DNA of 11,321 nucleotides from IMCC26077 sp964561165 (GTDB taxonomy: Bacteria; Actinomycetota; Actinomycetes; Nanopelagicales; Nanopelagicaceae). The position numbers and the translations under genes are program-made. The DNA is taken from NCBI GenBank assembly GCA_964561165.1, contig CAZLOJ010000035.1, forward strand, positions 1-11,321, read 5' to 3'. A model generated the notes under the pieces. The model was not told the origin of the DNA. It was given only the letters and a program-made list of their open reading frames with translations, and made no database searches. Shown here piece after piece: positions 1 through 6,481 of the stretch (position 1 is the first letter of the stretch; every line of letters starts with the position of its first letter).

Positions 1-728
1 GGCATCTTTGTGGCCATCACGGTCATGAATTGAACGTTCGCTTCAAGCGGAAGTGACGCCATATGCACCACTGCATCGGCAAGTATTTGGGCATCAATTA
101 CTGGCTCAGATAATCTCGTGCCGTTAGGTTGAAGTGCGCCTTCTCGTTGGCTAGATGCCATGCTGGTGTCGGCATTACCAATATCTATCTGACCACATGC
201 GATGTTGTACTTACGTCCATCTAACGAAGTTGCACGCGTTAATCCGGTGATTGCATGTTTTGACGCGGTGTATGGCGCTGAGTTCGGTCGTGGCATATGA
301 GCAGAGAGCGATCCGTTATTAATGATGCGCCCACCTTGTGGACTCTGATCTTTCATCAACGAGAAGGCTTCTTGGGTGCAGAAGAATGTGCCACCAACAT
401 TGATATCAAAGATGCGCTGCCAATCTTCTGCTTGCACATCTTCGAGGAGCGCAGCGGGGGGTACAACGCCTGCATTATTGAAAAGTAAGTCCAAACGACC
501 AAAGGTAGATTTGATGGATGCGAAGGCCTTCGCTACAGATGCGCGATCACTAACATCGCATTGCACCGCAATCGCACCGTGCCCTATTTCTTGCGCAACC
601 GCATCAATACCAGCGGCGTCGCGTCCAATGACGGCAACGGTCCACCCTTGTTTGGCTAACGAGATAGCTGTGACTCGGCCAATACCTCGATTTGCTCCTG
701 TTACTGCTGCAAATTTCTGATTACTCAT
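1..728 (-). CDS. SDR-family NAD(P)-dependent oxidoreductase, C-terminus cut by window edge
   Basis: This is a classical short-chain dehydrogenase/reductase, a cytosolic Rossmann-fold enzyme that oxidises or reduces an alcohol/carbonyl group with NAD(P). The translation reads MSNQKFAAVTGANRGIG..., with the TGxxxGxG cofactor motif at residues 10-17, NNAG at 84-87, a catalytic serine near 140-142 and the YTASK (YxxxK) pair Y153/K157. The segment CGQIDIGNA follows at about 178-186. 242 codons are visible and the family is usually about 250, so only a few residues and the stop lie beyond base 1. The ATG overlaps the TGA of the upstream epimerase gene by 4 bp (ATGA), which indicates translational coupling in one operon. 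The substrate cannot be read from sequence. Its partner suggests a sugar-acid or polyol compound, but that is inference. Confidence 0.93.
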   Translation of the reverse strand, partial: MSNQKFAAVTGANRGIGRVTAISLAKQGWTVAVIGRDAAGIDAVAQEIGHGAIAVQCDVSDRASVAKAFASIKSTFGRLDLLFNNAGVVPPAALLEDVQAEDWQRIFDINVGGTFFCTQEAFSLMKDQSPQGGRIINNGSLSAHMPRPNSAPYTASKHAITGLTRATSLDGRKYNIACGQIDIGNADTSMASSQREGALQPNGTRLSEPVIDAQILADAVVHMASLPLEANVQFMTVMATKM

Positions 729-1723
729 GCGCTCTGCCCCGGTATCTTTCCATCGAGTTCGCTCTCGATATGAAGGTGAATTAACTCATCAAAACTCTTC
801 TCGCAGGTGAATCCTAGGCTGCGTGCTCGGGTTGCGGGAAATGCAGGGAAATTCCAGGCATCGACCATCTGTTGTGCGAATGTGTCGATAGGAACCTCTT
901 TGATGTAGGAGACCACCTTTTCGCCAGCTACTCGGCGGAGCGCCTCGATTTCATCGCCGATAGTTGCATGCACTCCAGGCATCATCATTGATCGGCGCGG
1001 ACCAAGAAGCGAAGAATCTAATTGCGCCGCATGAATCAAGAAACCAACTGCTGACCGTGGCGACGCAAAGACCATCGAGACATTTTTAGAGACAGCCAGC
1101 GTCGTTTCAATTCCTGCTAGCGGTTCGCGAATGATGTTTGAGAAGACTCCAGACGCTGCGGCATTTGGTTTTCCTGGTCGCACACAAATCGTTGGCAATC
1201 GGAGCCCGATTCCATCAAGGATCCCTCGCCTGCTGTAATCATTAAGTAGGAGTTCGCCAATAGCTTTCTGCGTCCCGTAACTTGTTGTTGGTTGCAGAAT
1301 GAAATCATCATCTACATCAGCTGGATAGGGACCGCCATAGACTGCTGCAGTTGAGGTATACACAACGCGTGGACAGTAGTTGGAAGTTGACCTAATTGCT
1401 TCAAAGAGATTTCGAGTTCCATCTAGGTTTACTCGATAGCCTTTCTCAAAATCTGATTCAGCTTCTCCAGAAACAATTGCAGCTAGATGAAAGATGATCT
1501 CAGGCTGTTCCTTGACTAGAGCATCGCAACTTTCACGATTAGTAATATCTGCAATCTGAGAGTGAATGGGAAACGGAGCTCCATTTGGGACTTTGGGTTC
1601 AATAAAGGCATCAACCAGACGAACCTCATTGATGTTTTTCCCGTTTAGTACCGGATTCTTCGCAAGGTATGTGATCAGCTTTTGGCCAATCATGCCGCCG
1701 CCGCCCAATATAAGAATTTTCAC
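725..1723 (-). CDS. denD: NAD-dependent epimerase/dehydratase, D-erythronate dehydrogenase (DenD)-like
   Basis: This extended SDR enzyme of 332 aa most resembles D-erythronate dehydrogenase, which oxidises D-erythronate to 2-oxo-tetronate with NAD in the cytosol (the OtnI/OtnK/OtnC tetronate pathway). Seen in the protein: glycine-rich GGGGMIG (7-13), FHLAAIVSGEAESDFEKG (78-95), TSTAAVYGG (123-131) with the catalytic Ser/Thr, SYGTQKAIGE with Y149 and K153, and LRLPTICVRPGKPN (174-187). This run of motifs, with REPLAG and PGVHATIGDEIEALRRVAG further on, matches my memory of DenD proteins. The start is GTG at 1723; no Shine-Dalgarno is needed if the mRNA is leaderless (TACTAT lies 6 nt upstream). 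It is first in an operon with the SDR gene. No kinase, isomerase or decarboxylase partner is in view, so the exact substrate is unproven. Confidence 0.85.
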   Translation of the reverse strand: MKILILGGGGMIGQKLITYLAKNPVLNGKNINEVRLVDAFIEPKVPNGAPFPIHSQIADITNRESCDALVKEQPEIIFHLAAIVSGEAESDFEKGYRVNLDGTRNLFEAIRSTSNYCPRVVYTSTAAVYGGPYPADVDDDFILQPTTSYGTQKAIGELLLNDYSRRGILDGIGLRLPTICVRPGKPNAAASGVFSNIIREPLAGIETTLAVSKNVSMVFASPRSAVGFLIHAAQLDSSLLGPRRSMMMPGVHATIGDEIEALRRVAGEKVVSYIKEVPIDTFAQQMVDAWNFPAFPATRARSLGFTCEKSFDELIHLHIESELDGKIPGQSA

Positions 1724-1729
1724 TGCCCC

Positions 1730-1735
1730 ATAGTA
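1730..1735 (-). promoter_or_regulatory. Predicted -10 element for a leaderless denD-like transcript
   Basis: TACTAT on the minus strand fits the TANNNT -10 consensus and ends 6 nt before the GTG start, so transcription would begin at or next to the start codon. No good -35 hexamer is visible. The same geometry recurs before several other genes in this window. Confidence 0.55.
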
Positions 1736-1756
1736 TGTATCTACCCAGTAATTGGC

Positions 1757-1762
1757 TACAGT
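1757..1762 (+). promoter_or_regulatory. Predicted -10 element for a leaderless transcript of the small coiled-coil gene
   Basis: TACAGT is followed by 6 nt (TTTTCT) and then ATG at 1769. No Shine-Dalgarno precedes that ATG, which supports leaderless initiation. The -10 boxes of this gene and the divergent denD-like gene lie about 22 bp apart in a 45-bp intergenic region, so both promoters share the same DNA. Confidence 0.55.
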
Positions 1763-1768
1763 TTTTCT

Positions 1769-2164
1769 ATGACAGAGTTACTTTTATTAGTGATAATCGC
1801 CGCTTTAGTCGTTCGGTTGCGCCGTAAGAAAGACAGGTCCCAATCCCTCGATAATGAATTGAAGGAATTAATCAACGAAGCTCGACAGAGCGAAGAGATT
1901 GCTCGGGAGATACGTCAATATCTCCTTGATATTCTTAACGATAACAAACAAGAGCTTGAGAAGTTCTCCGACGTGAGACTAAAACAAGCTACAGATATGG
2001 TGCATCGGATTGGGCCGGGCGCCTTCTATTGGATGACTGATATCGCAGCCACTCTGGCGCTGGGATATTCAGCGCGAATCAATGGTGTGCGCACGAACGT
2101 CGATGAGGAGGTTGGTGAGTCGGCTACTCCAGAGGCGATTATTCGCGCAGTCGTCCAGGTTTAA
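1769..2164 (+). CDS. Small membrane-anchored coiled-coil protein of unknown function
   Basis: 131 aa starting MTELLLLVIIAALVVRLRRKK. I chose the ATG at 1769 because the hydrophobic anchor (residues 3-16) follows it directly and a TANNNT box lies 6 nt upstream; the open frame extends further upstream, but only into the divergent gene. After the single N-terminal membrane segment comes a positively charged stop-transfer (RLRRKK). A charged, heptad-like stretch from about 22 to 75 (LKELINEARQSEEIAREIRQ) is probably a coiled coil, so the bulk of the protein faces the cytoplasm. The C-terminal part (IGPGAFYWMTDIAATLALGY) is less polar and of unknown role. I do not recognise the family. The gene converges on the heliorhodopsin gene; their stop codons share the bases TTAA at 2161-2164. 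Confidence 0.75.
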   Translation: MTELLLLVIIAALVVRLRRKKDRSQSLDNELKELINEARQSEEIAREIRQYLLDILNDNKQELEKFSDVRLKQATDMVHRIGPGAFYWMTDIAATLALGYSARINGVRTNVDEEVGESATPEAIIRAVVQV

Positions 2165-2925
2165 ACAGGGATAAGCGTGTTGGCAAAGACCTGCCACGCG
2201 AGCGCTGACTTTGCAACAAGAGACAACGTTATATATGTCCGTTCACCACGAAGATAATCGCTCCACTTGCCAACTTTTTTGTACTGCAACCACTGCACAA
2301 GTGCGAAGGAATTAAAGAACAAGAAAATCGTGATGACGATTCCATATACGAATGCGGGAGCTGCAGATTCTGTTGGCCCACCGATCGACAACACATAGAA
2401 AAGAAGTGCAACCCATGGCACTGCTCCTGCGATACAGCCGAATATGAATGGCAGCCAACCGCCGCTACCTGGATTCTCATATTTCTCTTGTAGCCAACCG
2501 AAAAGAATCATCGAAGCATTTACACCAAAGATTGAGATAAGTGCCGTTACATCTGCAACCCCGGTAACTTGAGCAATCAAGACAATCATCACAGAAGAGC
2601 TAATTGCATATTCCACCCAACGGAAGTAATTCCGTTGTGCAGCAAGTCCGGCGCTATATCGGCCAAAAAATTGTGGGCTCGCGACAATAAAATGAGCAAG
2701 GGCAGAGAGACCTAAGAAGATCGCAACTGTTAAACCAATAGGAGTGTTAAAGAGAACTACTGGGGGAGCAAAGGTTGAACCAGGTGGTCCCGACATGTAG
2801 GTTGCATTAATCGGTAGCGTGAAATCACTACTTAGCGCGAGCACTGCAGCCATTTGGGCAAGGTGGAGAACTCCCGCAACGATGTTGATTCTTCGAAGAC
2901 CACTCACATTTACAGTTTTAGCCAT
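2161..2925 (-). CDS. HeR: Heliorhodopsin
   Basis: A retinal-binding seven-helix membrane protein of the heliorhodopsin family, which has inverted topology (N-terminus cytoplasmic) compared with type-1 rhodopsins, a long photocycle and no established ion-pumping activity. 254 aa from MAKTVNVSGLRRINIVAGV, close to the family length of about 253. The retinal Schiff-base lysine is K239 in SLVAKSALAWQVFANTL, and the glutamate counterion is E105 in NYFRWVEYAISSS. The conserved histidines H21 (GVLHLAQ) and H78 (SALAHF) are present, as are FGVNASMILFGWLQEKYE and the C-terminal QWLQYKKVGKWSDYLRGER. I chose the ATG at 2925 rather than an 18-codon longer frame because it matches the family N-terminus and a TANNNT box sits 6 nt upstream with no Shine-Dalgarno. 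It lies 16 nt after the CopC gene, so it may also be expressed by read-through. No retinal-synthesis gene is in view. Confidence 0.97.
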   Translation of the reverse strand: MAKTVNVSGLRRINIVAGVLHLAQMAAVLALSSDFTLPINATYMSGPPGSTFAPPVVLFNTPIGLTVAIFLGLSALAHFIVASPQFFGRYSAGLAAQRNYFRWVEYAISSSVMIVLIAQVTGVADVTALISIFGVNASMILFGWLQEKYENPGSGGWLPFIFGCIAGAVPWVALLFYVLSIGGPTESAAPAFVYGIVITIFLFFNSFALVQWLQYKKVGKWSDYLRGERTYITLSLVAKSALAWQVFANTLIPV

Positions 2926-2931
2926 ACAAAA

Positions 2932-2937
2932 AGGGTA
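2932..2937 (-). promoter_or_regulatory. Possible -10 element for an internal leaderless heliorhodopsin promoter
   Basis: TACCCT on the minus strand is followed by TTTTGT and then the ATG, the same 6-nt spacing seen elsewhere in the window. No ribosome-binding site precedes the ATG. The box lies in the short gap after the CopC stop codon. The -35 region is not recognisable. Confidence 0.45.
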
Positions 2938-2941
2938 CTCG

Positions 2942-3493
2942 TTATTTCCGCTTTCGTATGAGAACCAGAGCGCTAACAATCACAATTATGGCGATTAGTA
3001 AGGGGAGAATCCCTAGGTTAACGCCTTCTGACTTCTGGGAATCTACTGACGTTTCAGAGCTTTCCGCTACGGGCGCATCAGTGGTCTCATCGATAACAGC
3101 TGCTTCCTCGGGAGCATAAACAAACGGAACTTCACCTTCGATTGGGTGCCCATCACCACTGACAACTCGGTAGACAATTCGGTACTCGCCGGCAATAACT
3201 GGGCTACTGGCGCTCACCGAAGCCGAGATAGTGTCACCAACAATTTCTATCGCACTTAGTGAAACATCCTCGTCATAAAAATCTCTTAGAGCGATTGTGT
3301 TGACCTGCTCGTTGCCAATGACCAATAACTCTTCCCCAAAAGTAAGTGAGATAGACCGTGGTAAATCTTGGAGAGTTGAGTTCGCTGCTGGAACGGAGCT
3401 TTCGAGCTCCGCATGAGCTGATGATTCACTAATTCCAAAATTCCCAAGTATAAAAATCAAGATTCCTGAAGTTAATACTCTACCGATACGCAC
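2942..3493 (-). CDS. Secreted, membrane-anchored CopC-domain protein (copper binding)
   Basis: 183 aa. An N-terminal signal peptide (residues 1 to about 26, ending ISESSA) is followed by a CopC beta-barrel domain. The mature protein would begin HAELESSVPAANSTL, placing H27 at the N-terminus, where CopC proteins bind Cu(II). The second half of the site is visible as VSGDGHPIEG with D114 and H116. Residues about 129-156 form an acidic, Ser/Thr-rich linker, and a C-terminal helix (LLIAIIVIVSALVLIRKRK) anchors the domain outside the membrane. The start is GTG at 3493, preceded by AAAGAGG with 5 nt spacing, and it directly abuts the TAG of the transporter gene. The CopD membrane partner that often accompanies CopC is missing; the next gene is a heliorhodopsin. 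Copper binding rests on the visible ligands; the physiological role is inferred. Confidence 0.9.
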   Translation of the reverse strand: MRIGRVLTSGILIFILGNFGISESSAHAELESSVPAANSTLQDLPRSISLTFGEELLVIGNEQVNTIALRDFYDEDVSLSAIEIVGDTISASVSASSPVIAGEYRIVYRVVSGDGHPIEGEVPFVYAPEEAAVIDETTDAPVAESSETSVDSQKSEGVNLGILPLLIAIIVIVSALVLIRKRK

Positions 3494-4054
3494 CTACACC
3501 TCTTTCTTCGCTGCAGAGAATACCTTTTTCGCGGCACTCGCATTTAGCCCGAAGATTATGATGCCAATCACTAAATCTGGAATCATGCTTGGGTAAATCA
3601 GTGTGAGTAATCCAGTTCCAATAATCAAAACATTCGCAATCGCGTCGTTGCGTGCCGAATAATAAGCCGCCTTTACTAAACCGCCTTGATGGTCACGATG
3701 TTCGGCAATCAAAAAAGCACAGGAAAGGTTTACGAGTAGCGCCCCAAACGCGACGATGCCCATACCTGTCCCATCTGGAATTTCAGGAGTGAGAACCTGA
3801 TCTATAGCATTCCAGATAAAAGCAATGCCAGGGATGAGTAGCACTCCAGCAAGGACGTAGCTAGTCACGATTCTCTTGCGCAGCGACCACCCGATAGCAA
3901 AGGCGATGAGCAGGTTTATTGAGGCGTCTTCGAGAAAATCCACGCTGTCGCTGATGAGGGAGACGGAATTAAATTTTCTACCAAAGTAAAATTCAATTAC
4001 GAAATATATGGCGTTAATCAGCGCGATAATAAGCACTTTTCGACGCACGACCAT
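3494..4054 (-). CDS. Short cation-diffusion-facilitator-like cation transporter
   Basis: 186 aa from MVVRRKVLIIALINAIYFVIEF. It is an all-membrane protein of about five to six helices that resembles the transmembrane half of CDF/ZitB-type metal exporters. The signature helix-2 segment SVSLISDSVDFLEDA holds acidic residues D36, D39 and D43, and a second polar site is SARNDAIAN around D137, followed by YPSMIPDLVIG. The usual cytoplasmic C-terminal metal-sensing domain is absent, as in other proteins of this short class, so length is normal for the subfamily rather than truncated. I preferred the ATG at 4054 to a TTG 13 codons upstream because TATACT lies exactly 6 nt before it. It heads the cluster with the CopC-domain and heliorhodopsin genes. 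The metal (Zn, Cu, Fe, Mn or other) cannot be told from sequence. Confidence 0.87.
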   Translation of the reverse strand: MVVRRKVLIIALINAIYFVIEFYFGRKFNSVSLISDSVDFLEDASINLLIAFAIGWSLRKRIVTSYVLAGVLLIPGIAFIWNAIDQVLTPEIPDGTGMGIVAFGALLVNLSCAFLIAEHRDHQGGLVKAAYYSARNDAIANVLIIGTGLLTLIYPSMIPDLVIGIIIFGLNASAAKKVFSAAKKEV

Positions 4055-4060
4055 GACTTC

Positions 4061-4066
4061 AGTATA
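4061..4066 (-). promoter_or_regulatory. Predicted -10 element for the transporter-CopC-heliorhodopsin cluster
   Basis: TATACT on the minus strand is a near-consensus -10 box placed 6 nt before the transporter ATG, predicting a leaderless mRNA. No convincing -35 is visible, which would fit an activator-dependent or extended promoter. Confidence 0.6.
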
Positions 4067-4070
4067 TGGA

Positions 4071-4082
4071 TTGCAGATGCAA
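4071..4082. promoter_or_regulatory. Candidate operator palindrome upstream of the transporter -10 box
   Basis: TTGCA-GA-TGCAA is a 5+5 bp perfect inverted repeat lying just upstream of the -10 TATACT, inside the expected spacer region. A bound regulator there would block RNA polymerase, and a metal sensor would be the natural guess beside a metal transporter. Short palindromes also occur by chance, so this is a weak call. Confidence 0.3.
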
Positions 4083-4130
4083 ATGTTTGGCAATTAGCCT
4101 AATTGCGATGGGTTAGGTATCTTTTCGCTC

Positions 4131-4148
4131 ACTTATTCGACTTGTTCG
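4131..4148. repeat. Tandem imperfect 9-bp repeat upstream of the sulfur leader peptide
   Basis: ACTTATTCG is followed directly by ACTTGTTCG, two 9-bp units differing at one base. They lie about 30 bp before the leader-peptide start, where a regulator could bind near one helical turn. This may be chance. Confidence 0.3.
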
Positions 4149-4176
4149 AGTGAATTACTAGAGAATCGAGGCAGAG

Positions 4177-4245
4177 ATGAGCGTGCTGACTAAACGCCGC
4201 GTCATCGATTACTGCCGCATGAATATCTCGCGTTGTAGCGCGTAG
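4177..4245 (+). CDS. Cysteine-containing leader peptide, putative sulfur-responsive attenuator
   Basis: A 22-codon frame, ATG to TAG, encodes a peptide whose core reads LTKRRVIDYCRMNISRC. It aligns position by position with the 'putative leader peptides' found upstream of sulfur-assimilation genes in actinobacteria (general pattern RRxIDxCR....C, from memory). Such peptides, and polycysteine leaderless uORFs ahead of mycobacterial sulfur genes including cysA2, act as cysteine sensors: ribosomes stall on Cys codons when charged tRNA-Cys is scarce. Cys codons here are TGC at 4213 and TGT at 4234. GAGG at 4168-4171 could be its ribosome site. A weak -10 (GAGAAT, 4161-4166) would instead give a nearly leaderless start. 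The end of the frame contains CGCG-TTGTAG-CGCG followed by TAGTTTTT, a small hairpin with a T tract. It precedes the rhodanese-YeeE genes by 58 nt. Confidence 0.7.
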   Translation: MSVLTKRRVIDYCRMNISRCSA

Positions 4246-4288
4246 TTTTTCGCAATTCAAATAATCAAGATTCAAAAAAACCATTTCT

Positions 4289-4295
4289 GAAAGGA
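4289..4295 (+). promoter_or_regulatory. Ribosome-binding site of the rhodanese gene
   Basis: GAAAGGA lies 8 nt before the ATG at 4304. It marks this gene as Shine-Dalgarno-dependent, unlike the probable leaderless genes nearby, as expected if an upstream leader controls access to it. Confidence 0.6.
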
Positions 4296-4303
4296 TTCCT
4301 ATT

Positions 4304-5269
4304 ATGCATATTGTGAGAAAAATTCAAGTAATCGTGACAGCAACAGTATTTGGGGCTGCATCTCTCATCACCATCTCTCCAGCGCAGGCAGCACCAAAAA
4401 ATCTTTCTCGGGCGGTTGCGCAAGCCGATTGGTTAGAGCAGAACATCGATAACCCGAAGGTCCGCATATTCGAAGTTTCAACTGAAGTTGGATTGTATGA
4501 AAAGGGGCATATCAAGAATGCGGTGAAGATCAATTGGTATACCGATTTGGTGGACACTGTAAATCGAGATCTTGTCTCAACAAAAAACTTCAACAAACTT
4601 CTGCAAACCGCAGGTATTGATAGCGATACCACTGTGGTTTTCTATGGCGATAAGAACAACTGGTTCGCGGCGTGGGGCGCATGGGTCTTTAATCGCTATG
4701 GCGTTCAAGATGTCCGACTCCTTGATGGCGGCCGTGTGAAGTGGGAGAAAGATGGTCGTCCACTGACTACGGCTGTTCCAACATTTAAGCAGGGCAATTT
4801 CACTGTAAAGAAAATCGATCGCTCCATCCGAGCGACGCTGATTGCCGATGTACTTCCTGCCGCAAAGGCTGCGGTAAAGGGCAAGGCGGATGTGAAATTG
4901 ATCGATATTCGCTCTGCAGATGAGTACAACGGCAAGGTTTTTGCTGCAGCTGGATTCCAGGAGCTAGCGATCCGTGCCGGCCACATCCCTGGAGCAATCA
5001 ACGTGCCATGGGGTTCAAATGTGAATGCCGATGGAACGTTTAAGTCTGTCGCTGACTTGAAGAAGCTTTACGCAGAGAAGGGCGTAGATGGTAAGCAGAA
5101 CATCATCACCTACTGCCGGATCGGTGAGCGTTCCTCACTCACGTGGTTCGTTCTTAGTGAAATCCTTGGCTACAACGTCAAGAACTATGACGGATCCTGG
5201 ACCGAATATGGCAACTCAGTTGGCGTGCCAATCGTCAATAACGCGGGGACTATTTGGGGAGCGGCGTAA
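4304..5269 (+). CDS. Exported two-domain rhodanese (thiosulfate sulfurtransferase family)
   Basis: 321 aa with an N-terminal signal peptide (hydrophobic core 8-24, cleavage near SPAQA-A at 29/30), so the enzyme works outside the cytoplasmic membrane. Two rhodanese domains follow: about 36-155 and about 175-310. In the second, the active loop is YCRIGERS with catalytic C271, which carries the persulfide. In the first, the equivalent loop reads YGDKNNW and lacks cysteine, the normal state for tandem rhodaneses. The protein also shows EKGHIKNAVKINW in domain 1 and RAGHIPGAINVPWG in domain 2, typical of the fold. It would transfer sulfane sulfur from thiosulfate or a similar donor to a thiol or cyanide acceptor. 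The downstream YeeE-type transporter overlaps it by 16 bp, which points to uptake of thiosulfate-derived sulfur. Expression is probably governed by the Cys leader peptide. Confidence 0.95.
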   Translation: MHIVRKIQVIVTATVFGAASLITISPAQAAPKNLSRAVAQADWLEQNIDNPKVRIFEVSTEVGLYEKGHIKNAVKINWYTDLVDTVNRDLVSTKNFNKLLQTAGIDSDTTVVFYGDKNNWFAAWGAWVFNRYGVQDVRLLDGGRVKWEKDGRPLTTAVPTFKQGNFTVKKIDRSIRATLIADVLPAAKAAVKGKADVKLIDIRSADEYNGKVFAAAGFQELAIRAGHIPGAINVPWGSNVNADGTFKSVADLKKLYAEKGVDGKQNIITYCRIGERSSLTWFVLSEILGYNVKNYDGSWTEYGNSVGVPIVNNAGTIWGAA

Positions 5270-6471
5270 TCGCTACCGATATCAAATGGACGCGAGGCGA
5301 TAGTTTCCGGACTATCGCCTCAGCGCTCATTCTCACCGTCCTACTAGTTCTTGCATATTTCCTCTCGACGAAAGAGGGTGCGAACACTGCGCCAATCTCT
5401 CTGTTAATTGGAATCAGTTTGGGAATTGTGCTTGAACGAGGGCGTTTCTGTTTTTACTGCATTTTCCGAGATGGAATCGAGGATAAGAACACCACCGGAT
5501 TGCTATCGGTCTTTGCTGCAATAGCCGCCGGCGCTATTGGATACGCGATTGTCTTTGGTCAGTTCCTACCGAACACATCAACTGACCGACTGCCACCACT
5601 TGCGCACATCGGCCCAGCCAGCATTCCACTCGCGCTTGGCGCGTTTCTCTTTGGTATCGGTATGGCTCTCTCTGGCGCGTGCATCAGTGGCCATCTCTAT
5701 CGAATCGGTCAAGGATACTTGCGCGCAATTCCTGCACTCATCGGCACATTAGTTGGTTTCGCGATTGCATTCGTGGTGTGGAATCCGATCTATCTAAATT
5801 TTATCTCTGATTCGCCGACCATTTGGCTACCACATAATTTTGGATATGCCGGTTCGCTCATTCTCACACTAGTCGTCGTCACGATTCTCGCAGCGTTCGG
5901 AATTAAAAAGGGCGTTAATTCGGATCCAATCTCTGGTGAGCGTTCCATGAAGATTTCACTTCGCTCGATTCATCAGAAACTGATCATGGAGCGATGGAAT
6001 CCATTGGTGACAGGCGGACTTGTTGGCGCCATTGGAACAATCGCTTATCTTCGAGTGGAACCACTAGGCGTTACCCGACAGATCAGTACGACTACTCGCA
6101 CACTCTCGCTCGATAACGGCATTGGGCCAGAGACGTTAAATGGCCTCGACAAAATGGCGGGATGTATTGCAGTTGTCTCTGAGGTGATTACAAATAACGG
6201 ATGGCTCGTACTTGGTCTTGTTGGCGCATCACTTGCAGCGGCAATCGCAGGGAATCGTTTTAAAATCTCTGCCATTACGCCAGTCAATGCATCAACTGCG
6301 CTAATCGGTGGGATTTTCTTGGGCTTTGGTTCGATGATTTCACTCGGGTGCACTATTGGCGTGCTGCTCTCAGGAACGCAAGCATTCGCGTTATCGGGCT
6401 GGATCTTCTTTGCTTCAGTATTTCTTGGCGTATGGACGGGAATAAAGCTCAAACTTCATAAGTTGGGTTGA
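5254..6471 (+). CDS. YeeE/YedE-family transporter, probable thiosulfate or sulfur-compound uptake
   Basis: 405 aa, a polytopic membrane protein of the YeeE/YedE (TsuA-like) family, which carries thiosulfate inward by relaying it along cysteines in a central pore. The conserved cysteine sites are visible: ERGRFCFYC (C66, C69), LSGACISGHLYRIG (C143) and SLGCTIGVLLSG (C366). An additional C304 sits in DKMAGCIAVVSEV. The two halves repeat the same layout, as the family does. A soluble segment at about 217-250 separates them. The start is uncertain: the frame opens with TTG at 5254, inside the end of the rhodanese gene with GGGGA 4 nt upstream, and there is no ATG or GTG nearby. The overlap indicates translational coupling. 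The specific substrate is inferred from the family and from the rhodanese neighbour. Confidence 0.92.
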   Translation: MGSGVIATDIKWTRGDSFRTIASALILTVLLVLAYFLSTKEGANTAPISLLIGISLGIVLERGRFCFYCIFRDGIEDKNTTGLLSVFAAIAAGAIGYAIVFGQFLPNTSTDRLPPLAHIGPASIPLALGAFLFGIGMALSGACISGHLYRIGQGYLRAIPALIGTLVGFAIAFVVWNPIYLNFISDSPTIWLPHNFGYAGSLILTLVVVTILAAFGIKKGVNSDPISGERSMKISLRSIHQKLIMERWNPLVTGGLVGAIGTIAYLRVEPLGVTRQISTTTRTLSLDNGIGPETLNGLDKMAGCIAVVSEVITNNGWLVLGLVGASLAAAIAGNRFKISAITPVNASTALIGGIFLGFGSMISLGCTIGVLLSGTQAFALSGWIFFASVFLGVWTGIKLKLHKLG

Positions 6472-6481
6472 GCCAAGCGAC

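Noticed and set aside
297..720. Plus-strand open frames at 297-720
   Set aside because: They lie antisense to the SDR gene, whose motifs are unmistakable on the minus strand.
2161..2979. A longer heliorhodopsin with 18 extra N-terminal residues
   Set aside because: The extension overlaps the CopC gene, does not match the family N-terminus, and the inner ATG has the leaderless -10 spacing.
4324..5001. Open minus-strand frames inside the rhodanese gene
   Set aside because: They are antisense shadows without start signals, and their products resemble no protein family.
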